A DNA stretch of 64,000 nt from the NCBI GenBank assembly GCA_030374805.1, contig JARGSG010000120.1, positions 83,881 to 147,880 on the forward strand. Direction: 5' to 3'. The translations under genes were made by a program, and so were the position numbers. The DNA is from Gracilaria gracilis. Taxonomy: Eukaryota; Rhodophyta; Florideophyceae; Gracilariales; Gracilariaceae. Shown here piece by piece: positions 31,058 to 42,621 of this stretch (positions are counted from its first letter, which is position 1; every line of letters begins with the position of its first letter). The notes under the pieces are model-generated. The model was not told where the DNA came from and did no database searches. It saw nothing but the letters and a program-made list of their open reading frames with translations.

Positions 31058-33814
31058 ATGGACGGAAGCAATTCCAAGCAAGTTTGTGCTGAGGTCTTAA
31101 AGGCTCTTGAAAGAGCAATTCGATACTCCCAGCCGCTACCCAGGAGAGACGAATTGCAGCTCATTCGCGTGACGTCTCCTGAGTTGAAGGAGCAAGGAAA
31201 CAAACTTACGGAACAAGTGCTTTCGGAAATTAAATCTGTCGCATCTCGGTATGCTGTATCTATCCTTTCTTCGGACTCGGATTCATGTTCCTCCCATTCT
31301 TCAGGCTCTCTCCCCCTTCGGGACTCTATGTTTGACCAAACCGCCGAGACTACAGATGAAGCACTTCAGCATTTCAACATTGCGCTTGATAGAGCAAGGA
31401 AAATAAGCAATGCCGTTGTCCCACCTCAAGGAGCTCTTTGTCCGGGGACTTCCGTACCGAGAGTCGGGATTGGTAATCTCGGCCGTTCTCATGGCAGTTC
31501 ATTGGATATTGAGAAGCCACAGATTCATTTCCCTGACTATCCGATTGACAATTCCGATGCCCCTTTTGTTGCTCCTTACGCGAAAGATCATTATAGCGAC
31601 CCAGCCACTCCTCATGCGAACAAGCGGAAGACCCCGTCTCAGAACGTTGAAACTTATCTGCGAGAGCTCTATAAGAAAAATTCAAATCCCGATATTGATC
31701 AAAGACACCCGTACGAGAACGAAATTGTCAGCTCTATGCAAGAAATGTCCACAAAGGAGTTTAAACTTGAGCAAGTAACAGTGTACAAGTCCATGCAATT
31801 GACACCTTGTACTTTCGTTTCCACAGAAGAAGAGTTATTTAACATTGTTGAAAGGCTAAAGAAGACAAGTGCCATCGCTGTCGATATAGAGAATCACAGT
31901 GTGCGATCGTTCCAAGGATTCACATGTCTCATTCAAATATCAACAAGAACGGAGGACTTCGTGATTGATGCGTTGCGTTTGAGAGGAAGTATACATAGAG
32001 CACTGGCCCCTATCTTCACGGATGAAACAACTGTCAAGGTTTTGCATGGTGCAGACCGTGATGTTCAGTGGCTTGAGCGTGATTTTGGTATCTATGTAGT
32101 GAACATGTTCGACACAGGACAAGCAGCCCGCCTTCTAAAGCTACCTTCGGCTTCACTTGCTTTTCTTCTGTCTCATTTTTGCGATGTCCCTGGGTCCAGC
32201 AAGAAAAAGTTTCAGCTTGCAGATTGGCGCCAACGGCCTCTTCCGAAGGAAATGTTCAAATATGCCCGATCAGATACACACTATCTCCTCTACATTTTCG
32301 ATCGCCTGCGCTGCGAGCTCTCAAAGAAGGGATTATTGGGAAAAGCTTGGGAACGTTCGGCTATTGTTTCTAGAAAGCGGCACAGAAAAGCCCGTTTTGA
32401 ACCAGGAATTGCAAAACATCTTGCTGCTCGTCACTGTTTAGGATTTGATAACCATCAGCTTAGACTGCTTGAAGAATTATGCAAGTGGAGAGATACGACA
32501 GCACGAGAAGAAGATGAGAGTTTTCCGTACGTTGCACCGCTTAAAGTCTTGTTCGGAATTGTGCGCGCCAGAGACAAAGCGAGATCTGTGGAAGGGCTCC
32601 TGAAGCATGGTTTTCCGGGTGGTATTATCCCCCCTCTAGTTTACCAGAATGCAAAGAAGCTTACGGAACTCATAGGGGATGCACTTGATGCCAAGATAGA
32701 CGGCGCTACAGATGACAGATGTGGTGGTGTGGGGCATTCAGAGGAGCTCCCTGTTCAGACGGAAGATGACTTGAAGGAAAAATCTGTTTCGATCAAAGCC
32801 AGAAGAGTGGCTGAAGGGCAACATAAAGGTTTCGTTGGGTCTTCGTCGCAGTCCTCTGTTGTTCCGAAAACTGGCGCTTCTTTGACAAGTTTAGGAACGA
32901 GTGAAATTTATAAACTAACAAAGAAGCAGATAGTATGCAAGAAGGAAACGAAATTGTTCTCAGGGGGTCCAAAATTGAAAGTAACAGGCACCTCAAAGTC
33001 AGCTTTACTGGATTCTGATCCTGATTCAGATAGTGTCGATCATGTGGAATGTTCTAATGCGGAGCATTCAGATCAATCAATCGCACCAAATGGCAGAAAA
33101 GGAGTGGAATACACCCATACAGGAGAACTGCACCTGAAAGACGTATACGAATGCGAAGGTCAGGGTTCGAAAGCCGTAAGGAAGGTTGGTTCACCAGAGT
33201 GCATCAACGAAACAGATGAATGTAGGGAAGGAAAAGGGAAGGGAGAGGTGGAAAGTCTTCAACCATTTGTAAGAGCTGCAAATCATTCTATCTTTGACCT
33301 GAGCGACAACTCTGACAATGAGCAGCAAGGAATATCCGAGGAAGCGATGGACAAGCACAGCGTTGAAGACAAGATTGCGTCTGCGAAAGCAGAGATAGCC
33401 AAAGACCAAGCGCAGCGACAGGCTTCTTTGAATTTTTGCGTGGACACGGATGGGATTGAGAGGAAAGATTACAAAAAGAAGATTACACGCGATGTTCAGT
33501 CAGTAGAAGAGCGCACAGATATGACTGAAGAGGTTATCTCATTACGTGAAGAAGCAAAACGAGCAGAAATTTCTGGGTCGAAAAAACGGAAGAGAAAGGA
33601 GAAGCTCAAATCCTCACAAGAGCAACCGTTACCCATCCCAGCGTTTGACTACGAAAACGCTATTTCAAGGGAGGAACAGAAGAGAGCTACAAGGCGTCCC
33701 GATCAATATGACCCCATGTGGAAACTACGAGGAGAACGGGAACCAGATGTCAAAAGAAGAGTCAAGAAGAGACGGCGAGGTAGGGGTCGATCCATGAGCT
33801 TCAAAGCAAGATAG
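31058..33814 (+). CDS. RRP6: Nuclear exosome 3'-5' exoribonuclease RRP6/EXOSC10
   Basis: 918 aa, intronless. Residues about 240-430 are a DEDDy exonuclease: VDIENH (Asp276, Glu278), HGADRDVQWL (Asp335) and YARSDTHYLLYI (Tyr402, Asp406). The motif before it, VTVYKSMQLTPCTFV, matches the RRP6 linker. An HRDC domain follows at about 460-545 (LRLLEELCKWRDTTAREEDESFPYVAP). The N-terminal 200 residues should contain the PMC2NT/RRP47-binding part (ALERAIRYSQPLP region), though divergent. The C-terminal 370 residues are charged, Ser/Glu-rich, ending in a lysine/arginine cluster (RRVKKRRRGRGRS) as in other RRP6 proteins. It trims and degrades nuclear RNAs with the exosome core. Confidence 0.93.
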   Translation: MDGSNSKQVCAEVLKALERAIRYSQPLPRRDELQLIRVTSPELKEQGNKLTEQVLSEIKSVASRYAVSILSSDSDSCSSHSSGSLPLRDSMFDQTAETTDEALQHFNIALDRARKISNAVVPPQGALCPGTSVPRVGIGNLGRSHGSSLDIEKPQIHFPDYPIDNSDAPFVAPYAKDHYSDPATPHANKRKTPSQNVETYLRELYKKNSNPDIDQRHPYENEIVSSMQEMSTKEFKLEQVTVYKSMQLTPCTFVSTEEELFNIVERLKKTSAIAVDIENHSVRSFQGFTCLIQISTRTEDFVIDALRLRGSIHRALAPIFTDETTVKVLHGADRDVQWLERDFGIYVVNMFDTGQAARLLKLPSASLAFLLSHFCDVPGSSKKKFQLADWRQRPLPKEMFKYARSDTHYLLYIFDRLRCELSKKGLLGKAWERSAIVSRKRHRKARFEPGIAKHLAARHCLGFDNHQLRLLEELCKWRDTTAREEDESFPYVAPLKVLFGIVRARDKARSVEGLLKHGFPGGIIPPLVYQNAKKLTELIGDALDAKIDGATDDRCGGVGHSEELPVQTEDDLKEKSVSIKARRVAEGQHKGFVGSSSQSSVVPKTGASLTSLGTSEIYKLTKKQIVCKKETKLFSGGPKLKVTGTSKSALLDSDPDSDSVDHVECSNAEHSDQSIAPNGRKGVEYTHTGELHLKDVYECEGQGSKAVRKVGSPECINETDECREGKGKGEVESLQPFVRAANHSIFDLSDNSDNEQQGISEEAMDKHSVEDKIASAKAEIAKDQAQRQASLNFCVDTDGIERKDYKKKITRDVQSVEERTDMTEEVISLREEAKRAEISGSKKRKRKEKLKSSQEQPLPIPAFDYENAISREEQKRATRRPDQYDPMWKLRGEREPDVKRRVKKRRRGRGRSMSFKAR

Positions 33815-35048
33815 ATCCTTGTCTACGTTTCAAGTATTGTTAGACAATGGCCCGTTAGAGTGTTGGCCTTTCTTTTGAGAGCGCGTTTCTTTGAGCAGAA
33901 ACGCTTGCACCAAGTTCTAATTTAGTGCACTCATAAAGAGAGAGAGATTCTTGTCTACGAACGAATGAACGAATTCAAGAATTCGGAAAACGTAAATCGG
34001 AAACCATAAAGGGCGTTCTATAACTTGACGAAACCCGAAAACGTAAATCGGAAACGATAAGCAAACCAATAAAGAGTACACACGTATAGCTGCTGTCATT
34101 TCACCGTTTCTTTCCGTCTGGAGCTTCCAGAGTTTCCCAGTCAAGGAAACGAACAACCCCAACAAAGCATACCCTCCTCAACCGCACACGGTTCGTAGTC
34201 CTTTTTCCATCACGATGCAGAATACCCAGAATCTATCAGCTGAAAGCGAAAAACCAGCAAGCTTTGCAACCATCTCCAATGAGAATCAAATTGCCCAAGA
34301 CATTCAGGCGAAAACGTCACAACAAAAACGTAGTTTAACCACCGCTTCCACCCCGTTATACAGGCACAATCTATTCTCCGGGAAAATCACCGATGACAAT
34401 CTCCACTTTAAGCTCTCAAAAATAGCATTAAATAAATTGACCAATTAGAATGCAGAACTTTAAACCAAAAAAATACATCATAACCGTAAAAATGGTTCAA
34501 ATTAAATGCAGTTCAAAATCTATTTTTAATAAAATTGATGACACATCCAACATTAGCTAACCCCTTTACTGGAGACAACGTTTCACCCACAATCAAAATT
34601 TGTATTACAAAACAGACCACGATGAGTAACTAGTCCGGTGGGTACGAGTAGATTTTCTTTTGTTTCCAAAATCAAATTCGTAGTTAGTGAGCCTTTTATT
34701 GTGCTAAAAAATTAGAATCTTTTAATTTAAAATATTCACCCCTTAAAGCCAAATAATATTTTCCCGTATTAAATGTCATTAATGATGCAAGGATGAAAGC
34801 CACCCGCGAAAAGCTAATGCAATTCCTCAAAAGAGAATAACTCAGCATGACCATTGTGGATCCGTAGACCAAAAACATTCCATAGCTTTACATTGATATC
34901 AATTTTAAGGTTCAATTTATCGTCAGCCTGTCGGAAGTATGACTTTGAGTGAAATTGCTTCTACAACCCCGTATTAAAAGCCACATATGCGGGATGCAGA
35001 AATTTTAAAACGGAAGTTCAGCGATTTCCAGAGTTTGTACGGACATGT
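33815..35048. other. AT-rich intergenic region
   Basis: Composition drops sharply from that of the housekeeping block. A 24-bp unit (GAAAACGTAAATCGGAAAC plus five more bases) occurs twice, at 33986-34009 and 34037-34060, 51 bp apart and differing at one position (CATAA versus GATAA ending). A 77-codon frame at 34215-34448 (+) begins with ATG but resembles nothing and is not accepted. The rest shows no gene. Confidence 0.45.
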
Positions 35049-35564
35049 TTGGCTCGGTTTGATGCCCAAAGGCAGGGAGACCCGGGAGCCTTCGTGCGCT
35101 TTTCTGAGGGAATGACTTATATTATTTACGTCCATTGTTCTATAAAACAAAATCCGTTGATCTCTTCAATTGCAACGAGAGCACTGCGTTCTATTGCGCA
35201 AAAAAAGGAATTTGTGGGTGTTGGTGCTCATCCTGAACCAACATTCTTCAGTAGCGTCCAGCAGTCATTGCCCAAAAGACAGAAGATTACTTATAAAAAC
35301 AGAATGTCAGAGATAGAAAGTTCACTTTCTGTTCTACAAAATAAAGATATCGCCACTCAAAGCGAGGCCCCTGTAGGAGACGAGCTGGTTTAAGAGGCAT
35401 TGCGGAGCCAAGAAAGATGGAATAATGAGGCCTTAAATGCTATCGAGAAAGCCAAATCTATGACGTGGAACGCCACGAGTGAAGAAGAAAAGAATGCTAT
35501 CGAAATAACTCTTAATCGTTCCATTGAGAGCCTTTCAAAAGGGCCGCCGTCTTTTTGGATTTGA
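35049..35564 (+). pseudogene. Unrecognised coding remnant with in-frame stop
   Basis: An open frame that stays open from before 35049 to 35564 apart from one TAA at 35391-35393. The reading beyond the stop (ALRSQERWNNEALNAIEKAKSMTW...) has the same protein-like character as before it. The part before contains RFSEGMTYIIYVHCSIKQ and SLSVLQNKDIATQSEAP. The overlapping minus-strand frame (35749-35390) is also long but less convincing. No family recognised; probably a remnant of a mobile element or a gene ruined by a nonsense change. Confidence 0.4.
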
Positions 35565-36760
35565 GTATATTTATTCTTTCCTTCAAGATCTGCTTCTGAT
35601 TTCCACTCAGCAGGGTTCATCGCTCTCCAAACCTCTAAACCTTTCGTACTCAACACCGTTTCGTATCCATCTTCGATTTCAGTAATGAACGGAAAGCGTC
35701 CTAGTCCGAGATCTTCTCTTATGTGACTTAGATCGAGAGTTCTCGGCATTTCGAACCCCTATTACCTGTAGTGCAAGGCTCTCTGATGGAGGTTTCTGAC
35801 TACTTAGTCATATTCCCACCTTTCGGGCGGGTGCTCCAAATGGGAGTATATGAATAGTAACAGCCACTGTAGTGGGAAGGACACGTTGGACATGGTTGAG
35901 CCAGGAGGTTGGCCACGTACACGTGGGACGGGAGCCATAACGCGTGGGTAATTACCACTGGGCGTGGGCCTAATTTAGTTAGTTTATTTAATTAGTGTTG
36001 ATGCGAGCTCACTACTTAGCCCGGCGGCGACCCCGCCGCAGTGCACACTAAAGTTCCCCCAACCAAGGTTGGCTCTATACTTCTTTGCCTTCGGCGGTCA
36101 TCGACTCCTTCAAGGAGAGAGACTCCGTTGCCTACGGGTAGTGTATCCTCCCTGCGTCACCTAACAGGACCCATTCGTGGGAGTGTTTTCCGCTTGTGTC
36201 GCGTTCGACCCTGTACAGGGATAACCCCGGTGTTTACCGTAGCCCTTTTTGCCCTTTCCTCCTTTTCTTTCTTTTCATCCCCCGCCCTCGCCGATTCTTT
36301 TTCCCCTTTCCCACTTCCGTGGACTCGTGCCTCTCTCGAGGGCCCGTTCACCCACACACGTGTTGCCAGCACCGATCCTTGCTCAACTCTCTACGCCCGT
36401 CGTGACGGCTTGGCCTCAGCTTACACCCGACTTCGTCGTGCCTTGCCAGAGAAGCTCTGTCTGCTGACTACCCTCCTACGGAGGAAGATCTCGGACGTCT
36501 TCATGGTGTCTTTCCGCCTCTGGCGTTGCACTACATTACCCACTATTATGCCCACTGTTGCTTCTGGATTCGTTATGTTATCTTATGAACTGAGTTGTTG
36601 GGGCGCCTTGACCACCGCTCCTGGCTTGGGAAAGCGACAGATTGCAGCACATGCAGTTCAGTTTCCAAACTTCTTTTACCCTCGGCGATTGAAGCGAATT
36701 TCACTCTTGCGCCAACACACATTAGCTGGTAATCCTCCACTTCTACTTGTGTTGCCGCCG
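35565..36760. other. No supported gene
   Basis: Contains an open plus frame 36041-36889 rich in Ser, Leu, Pro and Arg that I read as the shadow of the decayed minus-strand gene next to it. A stretch near 35900-36050 is GC/AT mosaic with short repeats (TTAGTTAGTTTATTTAATTAG). Nothing assignable. Confidence 0.35.
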
Positions 36761-38780
36761 TCAAGCTTGCAACCTCGCCATATCTTTAGTTCGCTCCAAT
36801 TGCCTCAAGCTGTCCTTATCCATAGCCCCGATGATACCATCATCAGATATCGCCCCCGGTCCTGCAGAGAACTTTCTCCGCTTTGCTAGGTTCTTTTTGA
36901 TGCCGTCAGCCCTCACTTCAACCTCATTCTGCTTTGGATGGTGTTGGTGATTCATTGATGCAACGGGCGATCCCAACGTCCGCCTACCATTCTGCAGCCT
37001 CTCATTCACGATCTTTGACTTTTCAAAACGAGTTTTCACAGCTCTCTCTAGAGCTTCTTATCGTGAGAACTCATTCTGCACTATCAGGCACCTCGTCTTC
37101 TCTCGCTTCACGTTCCCCATCACCTCAGGCAATAGATCTTTAGTGTGGAAAGAATGTACTTCTGATTTTGTTCTTGGTTCCATGTATCTCTCTAAAGAAC
37201 CTCGAGCTTCAGCGGCATCGCGTTGCTCTTTTATTCGATTGCGACCAAGAACGGTCGGAAATTGTTGTTTCTTTTGAGCTCTATTCCGAATAACTGTTGG
37301 TCTCGGTGCGTACCCAGTCTTGGCCGGACCGTTTCTAAGCCGCAAGATATCAGTCGCCACGAATGCAAGCGCCTGGGTGATTGTGATATATTCTTCTTCT
37401 AACGAAACCAGATGCTTCAAGTTTATAATAGCAGAATTTATCTTCCCAACATTAGAAGTGATGACCTTGTTCCTGTGGTCATCATGTTTGCAGTCAGTTT
37501 GCTCCTGAATGGCATCCACAATCTCTCACGGATCCAAAGAGTTTGCCTCTGTCACAGCAATCCCGATGCACTTCAAGTCTTGTACATTCAGATCGCGAGC
37601 GTTCTTGCGATTCTCAGGATCCTCGTCCTCGTCTAGTTCCTCTTCGTCATTTAAGTCTTCATCGTCGTCAAGAAGGTCATGACTGCCGTTGTCTCGGCTA
37701 TCGCGGCTTCCGCTGTTCCCTCTATCAATATCGATAGAGTGGTTGCTTCGCCCTCGCCGATTTTCTGCCCTGGGATTCTTTCGATCGTTTTCCATGCCAT
37801 TAGTGCGAGAGGTTGCAACGACTTCATCAGAACCTTCGTGATTGTCATACTTCTTTTCACCGCTGTTCCCTCCAGAACGCCACCCTGAGTAATTCAATCT
37901 TTCTTTCGATGACGCTTCACGGTCCTAAGAGCCCCGTTGTCGCGTCAATCTCCGTGATGTGCGCAGCTGATGACCAGAATGGTTCCAGGCTGTTCTTCTT
38001 CTCGATGACTTTGGAGCATCAGCAATTTCATTGCTCTGATGATGCCCGTCAGGTCTTCATTGTCTTGCCCAGGGGAATACGTTCTTATACTTTGCGGACT
38101 GGCAGACGCCTTGTAGTCGACCTGTTTGGTCTTTCCGGCTGCGAGGCGGGTTGTATGCCGAGCTCTACTGCTTGATTCCTTCTTTTTAGCCTGAGCAGCG
38201 ATTACAGCAGCCTCTCGAGCTTCAGGGTCAAGCTCGACCATATCGAAGTCCACAGTGGACGCAAGATCCGTCGTCTATCCTTCCTCCCATCTCTTCTCTC
38301 CCTTGCGACAGCTGAAAGTGCGGGCACCACTAGGTGGAGAATCAAACCGGCGCTTCTTTTTTCTCTTCTTTGCGGCTGGCTTTGCCAGAGATCTCATGCG
38401 ATTCTTCGTATTGTCATGGCAAGAGTCCTTTGAGACCGTACGCGCGTCCCCTCTTTCGGAATTAGGGATTTTGTTGTACTCGTTCTCCGGGTTTGCGGGT
38501 TGCTCTTGATGTTTATCGGCACTATGAGAGGGTTACTTCGCCGCTGAAGGCTCGGAGGATTGAGCTATCGAGCGACGTGTATCGATAACCCTGTGCTCGT
38601 TTGAAATACCTGAGTAGGGGGCATTTTTTGCTTAGGATATCTGACTGTCAGATGTGACCAAGTCCCGTTTGGAGCTTTTCGGTTCAGCTTTTCCTGATGG
38701 AGAGGCGGACTTGGGCCTAGGTGTGACTGTATCAATCGATTGAAGGGGTTGAGCTGTATTGTCACCGTGGCTCGGCTGGG
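36761..38780 (-). pseudogene. Charged nuclear-type protein of unknown family, five in-frame stops
   Basis: Two minus-strand blocks of protein-like sequence. Block 1, about 38780-37945, is interrupted only by in-frame TAA (two) and TAG stops. It contains basic clusters (KPAAKKRKKRRFDSPPSGARTF) and SSRARHTTRLAAGKTKQ. Block 2, 37897-36761, keeps one frame with in-frame TGA (near 37520) and TAA (near 37040). It has an Asp/Glu tract (DDDEDLNDEEELDEDEDPEN) and a later basic part (RIKEQRDAAEARGSLERYMEPRTK). The blocks are offset by a frameshift near 37900-37945. Every stop could come from CAA, CAG or CGA by one C-to-T change. I do not recognise the family; a transcription or chromatin factor, or a gag-like protein, are both possible. 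It lies directly downstream of the broken RIC1 gene. Confidence 0.5.
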
Positions 38781-38839
38781 AAGTAAATTTTCGACGTGTT
38801 CCGAAACGTGGTTACTGCGTTTCTCTCCTGGTAACTGGT

Positions 38840-40100
38840 CTACCCAGACAAATGATTCAAAGTTATGCTACTTAACGCATCACCCTTCGGCGACCCGGTC
38901 GCTTCTGCAATCCATGGGACATCTTCATTTGTTCCCAGCTGAGAAGAATTCAGCGTCCCTGCACGATCCGCCTTCCCAAGAAAATCAGCTAGATCGGCAG
39001 CTAGTTCCAATTCACCCCTTTCAAGCGCTGCTTCTACCAACCGTAAAGAGTGACACGTTGACGAAGTAAAGCCCCACATATCCTGTAGAACAATGGTCAG
39101 GCAGGCAGCCATTCGTAATCATCTGGATACAAAACATTGTTAGAGAAGAGCAGCAGGTTCTCCAGCGAGCGGGAACAGTAAAGGCCACTTTTTGGAACAC
39201 AGCTTCCGCGCACATCATACAACAATATCCTCATATTCACCAAAGTACCGCAATAGTCGAATGACGCGAGGGAATAAACCGTTTTCAGCTTTCCTTCGTT
39301 TGGGTAGTTCGGATACGCATGAGGCATGCTCCTGGATTTGAGGGGTGGGGTATTGCTACCTTCGGCGGCAGAGATTGGTTTGTTTTCGGAAGTTATGTTA
39401 CTGTTATCACCATTCAACTCTATGCGCTGATCATCTTCATGTCCAAGAACGGCCTCATACAACAACCACTCTAGAGAGTCAATAAGCTGCGGCTGCGGCA
39501 CGCATTTCAGGGCCACTTGGAGCGCAATTCTCTCGTTGGACTTTGGCTTCATCAACAAGTGACGGAGCAAGGTATGTAGAATTGGTTGCCGTTTGACCTC
39601 GATCACGTAATTAGGAAGCGTTCCACTGTCCAATTCAATGTTATGCATTATAAGCCACTGCGTCGTTCCAAGCATCATACCATACTGGAAAATAATGGAC
39701 AAACAGTATACCTCTGAGTAGAGCTCGAACCATTGCTCTTCATCAACTTCTTTCCGTCGAGTTACTAACTAGTATATATGGTATCAACGATGAATTCAAA
39801 GGAAGATCCTCGTCAAAATCATCTTTCTTCCCTATACCATCACGGAAGCACACTTAGATTCCGTCGTATCCATTAGCCCACCATACTGGTCTGTGTGAGG
39901 TGATATCAAATGGTGTACAATCAACCGGAGTGTACCAAAACCTCTCAACATACCTTAAGAGAGCAGTAGATACCATGCTTACACTGTCGAGCAAAATAAA
40001 GGAAAACGTATTGCCCAGAAGCATGATATGCTTGAGCACTGGGGGTTCTATGGGATCTCCAATCATCAGTGCTGACAAGGGCGGGAAAATGCTTCTTCAC
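38840..40100 (-). pseudogene. RIC1 homologue, C-terminal part (broken)
   Basis: Matches the second half of RIC1, the partner of RGP1 in the Rab6/Ypt6 exchange factor. PIEPPVLKHIMLL leads to VERFWYT and PVWWANGYDG, corresponding to the conserved ALWLSCGGAGMKVW region of animal RIC1. PILHTLLRHLLMKPKSNERIALQVALKC with SLEWLLYEAVL is the RIC1 domain. LRLVEAALERGELELAADLADFLGKADRAG is the helical repeat after it. Lesions: an in-frame TAA just after GYDGI (near 39857), and a frame change before a likely short intron near 39690. The upstream half of the gene lies beyond the transposon at 40105-42782. Confidence 0.75.
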
Positions 40101-40104
40101 TTAT

Positions 40105-40265
40105 CCCTATGACAGCACGGTGAGGGTATTTCCCCACCGAATTTTTGCGGCGAAGTCCGGTGAGGTCGTCCCCAATTCACCGCATTCTCGTCCCACAGTC
40201 CCGCTTTCCGGTGATCCTCACCGCGCTCCGGTGAACTCACCGAACACACCAGTAGTGGGGACGAA
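40105..40265 (+). repeat. Left 161-bp terminal inverted repeat
   Basis: Matches the reverse complement of 42622-42782 over its full length, with no gaps and about 22 mismatches by hand count. Contains many CACCG or CGGTG pentamers spaced 10-25 bp apart, suggesting arrayed transposase binding sites. Confidence 0.9.
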
Positions 40266-40590
40266 TTCCAACGCTTTGTCTAAGGACTTCTACAACATGT
40301 AAACAGCTCTTTCCCTGTTCCCCGCAATGAAATCAAGACTTCTATCACGCCCACGCAGGCTTCTCCCACATCTAGTGCAGAAGTCTGGAAGGAAGGACAT
40401 CACGCATAAATCAGGCGTAGATTTCTGCTACAGACTTTATTAAGTATCACAAATCGTACAGAATCTTCCAGCAACATTTATGCCGCCTGCAAACGGCACA
40501 TCATGATACCTCCGGTATTCCGACATCTCAACCTTTCTATATAGTACCACTAATTCATTCAACAAGTAAATAACACACCATGATTATCTG

Positions 40591-41752
40591 TTAGCTGCTA
40601 TGCATTCGAAGTTTCTCTAATTCCCCTTCAGATATGGTTGTTCGAACTAACACTTTGTCCGTATGCCACCAAATCCAGCACTTTGAACATATAGCTTGTC
40701 TACAAGCAGAACACCATAGCCGTTGGCGAGACCCACCTTTCTTGCGGAACTCCTTTCCATTCTTCCATACACTGTGACTGTAAGGAAAAAGTGAACAATA
40801 CGAATCTTTTCCCTTCACTTTCTTGTGTTATACATTCTGCGACAAACGCCTTTCTCTGTCATTTGGCCTGTTGTACTTGCCGACAACGTCCCTCCTAAAG
40901 AGCGGCGTGATGGCTACATTTCGTAATGTGCTTTCTTCCTCACGCGGAGTACAGTTCAAGCTCTGGCAGGTTCTGTTGCCGGAGCTCTCCTTTCATAAAA
41001 GTGTCCTGTACTCTTTTGCCAACTGCCGTGCATAATTGACGAAGGATGCTGAACGAGGAACACCGTGATGGAGCTCACGATAGCCCTTTTCGTTCTTGAG
41101 ATCGTTGTAAGAGTCTGGCAATGCGCCACTGTAGTTGGCAGGCCTTGGAAAAGCCTGATCATTCGTTCCCAGGCATAAATACATTTCTCACCAACTCTTG
41201 TGTAGTGATTTGCAAGAAACACAGGATTTAATGCTGAACATATGGCATTGTTCACTGGCCCCAGAGCCCTTTTTGGGTTATTAATATGACTCATCAGCGT
41301 TAGCTGCGCAACCGCTCGGGAGCGCATACGCTGGTGTTCATCGTCCAAACTGAACACCTTTTGTCCAGGAAGCAAAAGAAAAATGCGATCAATAGCTGCA
41401 AGTTCATCTTCTAGCTCTGTAATCAAATAGTTTGCTCTCACCGGTATATTGGACCACCCTACACCACAGTCTCAACCCTTTTCATTCGTTGCGTTGTGCA
41501 ACTGAGAGCCGGACACACTTCAAAATAACGTTTGCCAGTGATTTCAATCTGGAATAAGAACTCTTTGTTCTCTGGTGCAGTCATGGTACTCACAGATGTA
41601 GCATATGAAGCAACAAGAACATGAAGAATTATAATCCTCTCAAGCTCAATGAAAGAAGTCGACATGTGCCATCTGGACTTCAACCCTCTGTTCAAATTAG
41701 TTGCAATTTTGGACAACAAGTAGCTAGGTAGGAACAATTCAAAGGTCTGCAT
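40591..41752 (-). pseudogene. Decayed piggyBac-like transposase inside the TIR element
   Basis: Minus-strand pieces: 41752-41459 has ELFLPSYLLSKIATNLNRGLKSRWHMSTSFIELERIIILHVLVASY, similar to the entry region of piggyBac transposases. 41441-40956 carries KCIYAWERMIRLFQG where intact family members have an Asp-Glu catalytic turn; the Asp is absent. 40818-40591 has a CSACRQAICSKCW Cys tail, like the C-terminal zinc module. The frames are discontinuous. The family call is tentative because the overall similarity is low; the TIR start CCC and the 4-bp TTAT target fit piggyBac loosely (normal target TTAA). Confidence 0.5.
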
Positions 41753-41770
41753 GCGTGTAAGACTCGACTG

Positions 41771-42589
41771 CTATAATGTTAGATGTTTAGCTGAGGCAGA
41801 CATTTCCTGGACTTCTCTCGTTACGTTCCGAAGAACAGAGTTTATGTCATTAAGAAAACGCTTTCCAAGCTCAATGTTAATCTCATCAATTCCAATTTCG
41901 AACGACTCGAAGGGAGAAGAATATGACCAGCCCATTAATTTTGTCTTTAAATTTCCTCTGTTTCTGTCACGATTGATATCGTTATCATGACCCCTGGTGG
42001 CCTCATTAGAGTCCAAACTGTCGTTCAAAGTACAGTCCATCTCGTAATTGAAAACGGACGACCAAACGTCTTCAACCGCAAATATTTGTGCTTCCATACG
42101 GTTGGAGGCTGAGTGCTCCCGACTGCACGTAGCTCTAGTTGTGCGCATATCCTCTCTTAGAGCGCGGAGCTCTACCTCCAGTACATGAGCACCTTCTTCC
42201 CTTCTACGTGGAGCAACTGCTTCGGAAGAGCTGGTAGTCATTGTTGTCCTGCTCGGTTGTGATTGTCCAAAGGTTGGGTCCTCTCCACTGCATTCTGACT
42301 GTGCCACTGTTTCGATGATCATATATACATAATCCTGGAGGGTTTGATCGGCTGTGCTATGTGGGTTTTCAATTGCGTTTGCGTTTGCAGGGTATGAATC
42401 GTTCTCAAAATGCAGTTGAGTTGCTATGATGGTATTCAATTCAAACTCAGTTGGCAGTTCTGGAGTCTCGAGAGTTTGAATGTCATTGTCAGCGTTTGGT
42501 GTATTATGATATGTCTCTGGGGTAGGAACAAACCTCTCTACTTGACGAGGATCTTTTGTCACGTTCCTGCTCGCAGACGGTGTTGCCAT
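41771..42589 (-). CDS. Unknown 272-aa protein of the TIR element
   Basis: A complete ATG-to-stop frame just inside the right inverted repeat. Residues 1-130 are Thr/Ser/Glu/Asn-rich and probably disordered. The middle (EEGAHVLEVELRALREDMRTTR) looks coiled-coil, and the end (IGIDEINIELGKRFLNDINSVLRNVTREVQEM) helical. No family recognised. It could be the N-terminal part of the transposase, since the transposase-like frames follow on the same strand, or a separate accessory protein. It is the only unbroken frame in the element. Confidence 0.5.
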   Translation of the reverse strand: MATPSASRNVTKDPRQVERFVPTPETYHNTPNADNDIQTLETPELPTEFELNTIIATQLHFENDSYPANANAIENPHSTADQTLQDYVYMIIETVAQSECSGEDPTFGQSQPSRTTMTTSSSEAVAPRRREEGAHVLEVELRALREDMRTTRATCSREHSASNRMEAQIFAVEDVWSSVFNYEMDCTLNDSLDSNEATRGHDNDINRDRNRGNLKTKLMGWSYSSPFESFEIGIDEINIELGKRFLNDINSVLRNVTREVQEMSASAKHLTL

Positions 42590-42621
42590 GTCAACAAGAT
42601 CGTAGGGAAAAAAGACATTGC

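Noticed and set aside
36041..36889. 282-codon plus-strand frame
   Set aside because: Ser/Leu/Pro/Arg-rich composition typical of antisense frames; the adjoining minus-strand text looks more like real protein.
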